NCBI RefSeq assembly: GCF_001280435.1
Contig: NZ_LBIP01000013.1
Location: forward strand, 1,178,001-1,242,000
Source of the DNA: Mangrovimonas xylaniphaga
GTDB taxonomy: Bacteria; Bacteroidota; Bacteroidia; Flavobacteriales; Flavobacteriaceae
Direction of reading: 5' to 3'
DNA length: 64,000 bases
The notes under the pieces are model-generated. The model had not been told where the DNA came from. It ran no database searches and saw only the letters and a list, made by a program, of their open reading frames with translations. This document shows, in pieces, positions 62,151 through 64,000 of the stretch. Position 1 is the first letter of the stretch, and every line of letters begins with the position of its first letter. Both the position numbers and the translations under genes were made by a program.

Positions 62151-64000
62151 TTATCGCTTCAAGGTAAAATGTCCTTGAAAAACCTGTCCTTCAATCTTGA
62201 TCAAATACCAATAATCGCTTGTAGGCATTAAGGCATCATTATAGGTGCCATCCCAAGCAAAAGAGGTATTCCTTGAACTCACCAACAATTTCCCGAAACG
62301 ATCAAACACATAAACTTCTGAAGATGAAAAGGACTCGATTCCTACCAAATCGAAACGGTCATTGTGTCCATCGAAATTAGGGGTCATCAACTTTGGAATC
62401 ATAAAATGTAGATATTCCATCACTGCTTCTTCACAACCATTAATTTCTTGTACATGGATGGTATAATACCCGCCGGGCACATTATTGAACACATTACTGG
62501 ATTGATAATCTATGCCATCCAAAGAATACATATAATCTCCTTCATTTTGCATGTTAATGATAATAGTAGCGCCATCTGAAACCACACTTTGAATCACCGG
62601 TGGCCCAATTTCGATCAAGGTTATGGTTTTGGTGGCTTTACACCCTTCCGGACTGGTCACTTCCACTGTGTAAACTCCAGGTTCGTTTACATTGATACCT
62701 TCTGTTGTTTGTCCGGTATTCCATAGATAACTCACATCCATAATATCGGTGTGAAGCATTATGTATTCCCCCTCACAAAAATATAAGGTTTCGTCCCAAA
62801 CATCTGGGGTTTCGAAAAGATTCAGGCTTACAGGAACACTTCCTTGTGAAGGACAGCCGGTATCTTCAAAAACAGCCACAGCATAATAAGTTCCCAATTC
62901 AGAAACCTCTAAAGAAGTACTATCTTCCACTAACAAATTCCCTCCTGTCTCGGCATCATACCAATTCACGGTCACTCCAGCGGGTACAGTAACACTCAAT
63001 TCAGCCGCTCCTTCTTCACACACATATACATCACCTGCGTTTAAAGGCAATTCTGGATAGATAATAGTCGTTGAAACTGGCGTTCGTGTTTCCGAAGTAC
63101 AACCGGTATCAGGAAATACTGCTTCTGCATAATACGTGCCTTCTTGAAGTGCTTCATAGATAGGACTATTGGCTAGCAACAAAGTGCCGTCTGTTTCGGC
63201 ATCATACCAATTTACCTGAACACCGTCTGGCACTGAAACGGAAAGCAAAGCCGCCCCATCATAACAATTAAAATCTACATCCCCATTGCTCAAAGGCGCC
63301 TCGGGAATAACACCAATTGCCGATATTTCCGTTCGAGAAACCGACACACAACCCGTTACAGGATCTACCGTCTCCACATAAAAACTGCCGACCATTGTCG
63401 CTTCATAACTAAGGCTATTTTCTGCCAACAAATTCCCATCTGCAGGCGCATCATACCAATTTACAATAAGACCATTTTCCGCAGTAACGGATAATAAAGC
63501 CTGACCTGTATCACAATTAAAATCTATATCCCCGTCACTTATTGCTAGTGCTGGATCTGGATTAATATCAATGAAAAATACTTCGGAATAAGTAATACAT
63601 TGATCGTTGCTTAGATTAACAGCTGCTTCCGCCACTTTGGTCCTGAAATATGTTGGACCATCTACAGTTACAGTAACATTTTGAGTCGTAACTCCAGGTA
63701 TATCCGTCCAATTTACGCCATCAACACTCTCTTGCCATTGAAAAGCATGAGTAGTATACACAGCATAATCAGGTGTAGCAATAAGATCCAAGTCATTAGG
63801 AATGGCACTATTACAAATACTTGTTTCGGTATTACCTAATTCATCGGTCACCACTGTCGTATCTCCACAAGCTTTAAAGACAATATCATCAATTGCTAAA
63901 TCATTTCCACAACCTCCTGGTGCATTATTGATCATTTTCAAAATCACCGAGGTTTGCCCCGCTTCCGTTTGAAATACCAAACCATATTGATTCCAAGTAA
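62151..64000 (-). CDS. T9SS type B surface protein, 5' end outside the window
   Basis: The minus-strand frame stays open to base 64000, so the start lies off the right edge; about 616 residues are visible. It contains an Ig-like/adhesin-type region, then about three repeats of 83-85 residues, an 'Ig-like' CHU_C-associated segment, and a C-terminal gliding-motility-associated sorting domain ('MTPNFDGHNDRFDLVGIESF', 'FDRFGKLLVSSR', 'WDGTYNDALMPTSDYWYLIK'). That domain directs secretion by the type IX system and places the protein on the cell surface. Adhesion or polymer binding is likely but not shown. Confidence 0.92.
   Translation of the reverse strand, partial: TWNQYGLVFQTEAGQTSVILKMINNAPGGCGNDLAIDDIVFKACGDTTVVTDELGNTETSICNSAIPNDLDLIATPDYAVYTTHAFQWQESVDGVNWTDIPGVTTQNVTVTVDGPTYFRTKVAEAAVNLSNDQCITYSEVFFIDINPDPALAISDGDIDFNCDTGQALLSVTAENGLIVNWYDAPADGNLLAENSLSYEATMVGSFYVETVDPVTGCVSVSRTEISAIGVIPEAPLSNGDVDFNCYDGAALLSVSVPDGVQVNWYDAETDGTLLLANSPIYEALQEGTYYAEAVFPDTGCTSETRTPVSTTIIYPELPLNAGDVYVCEEGAAELSVTVPAGVTVNWYDAETGGNLLVEDSTSLEVSELGTYYAVAVFEDTGCPSQGSVPVSLNLFETPDVWDETLYFCEGEYIMLHTDIMDVSYLWNTGQTTEGINVNEPGVYTVEVTSPEGCKATKTITLIEIGPPVIQSVVSDGATIIINMQNEGDYMYSLDGIDYQSSNVFNNVPGGYYTIHVQEINGCEEAVMEYLHFMIPKLMTPNFDGHNDRFDLVGIESFSSSEVYVFDRFGKLLVSSRNTSFAWDGTYNDALMPTSDYWYLIKIEGQVFQGHFTLKR
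62780..63545 (-). repeat. About three tandem protein-level repeats in the T9SS surface protein
   Basis: Units begin with D-G-D-I-D-F-N-C, N-G-D-V-D-F-N-C and A-G-D-V-Y-V-C (about 63545, 63290 and 63040), with W-Y-D-A and a terminal S/T-rich strand in each. The spacing is about 250-255 bases. The copies have drifted in DNA sequence. Confidence 0.75.

Noticed and set aside
1-64000. tRNA, rRNA, CRISPR array, insertion sequence or prophage
   Set aside because: No tRNA T-arm pattern, spaced repeats, transposase or phage structural gene was found by eye; a tRNA scan and CRISPR search would be decisive.

Overview
The window looks like chromosome of a member of the Flavobacteriaceae (Bacteroidetes), probably marine. 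The support is: A+T-rich DNA; many perfect or near-perfect copies of the Bacteroidetes promoter -7 element TAnnTTTG, some with a TTG or TTTG about 17-23 bases upstream; very few Shine-Dalgarno-like sequences; flavobacterial families (DUF4286, HmuY, DUF6607, the Bat operon, NodT-type RND efflux); and a type IX secretion C-terminal domain at the right edge. I saw no tRNA, rRNA, CRISPR array, insertion sequence or prophage. This is core chromosome with a few accessory transport loci.

Layout. 1-7.2 kb, mostly plus strand: a tiny putative peptide, a terminator, an exported TPR protein, DUF4286, rsmA, mgtE, a 2-hydroxyacid dehydrogenase, DUF1801, a VOC protein and a TM2 protein. 7.2-10.8 kb, minus: GNAT, aspartate kinase and a fused two-domain acyltransferase of the glycine/ornithine-lipid type. 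10.9-20.5 kb: fbp, a TerB-like protein, mfd plus an EamA transporter, a TlpA-like thioredoxin, a LysM protein, a 625-base gene-free stretch with two tandem hairpins, and gpsA. 20.5-27.9 kb, minus: a GbsR/MarR-type regulator with a clear operator, then a tripartite RND efflux pump, a TetR regulator and a small conserved protein. 27.9-30.0 kb: pheS with a small upstream gene, and cvpA.

30.0-38.4 kb is a divergent locus that reads as haem/iron acquisition. One arm holds a TonB-dependent receptor and a HmuY-type lipoprotein. The other holds DUF6607, an exported ankyrin protein, a DUF2271 protein and a membrane PepSY-flavodoxin-ferredoxin-reductase fusion. The DUF2271 protein carries a D-x-x-T-G-A-T motif like the FMN-attachment site used by ApbE. 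This suggests an electron path from cytoplasmic NAD(P)H through the membrane to a periplasmic flavoprotein, perhaps to reduce haem iron or ferric iron. I consider it the most interesting system here.

38.5-44.6 kb, minus: two paralogous bicarbonate modules, each a SulP transporter with a beta-carbonic anhydrase; one also contains a universal stress protein. 44.6-54.0 kb, minus: a complete Bat (aerotolerance-type) operon of MoxR ATPase, DUF58, a large two-domain membrane protein, BatA, BatB, BatC, BatD and BatE. 54.1-64 kb: a DUF4382 lipoprotein, an SDR with an AlbA-domain protein, a membrane helix-hairpin-helix protein with an OmpA-like protein, an ALDH7-type dehydrogenase, DUF2071 with a monooxygenase-fold protein, and the 3' part of a T9SS type B surface protein that runs off the right edge.

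The function calls rest on reading motifs and family resemblance by eye. No database search was run.
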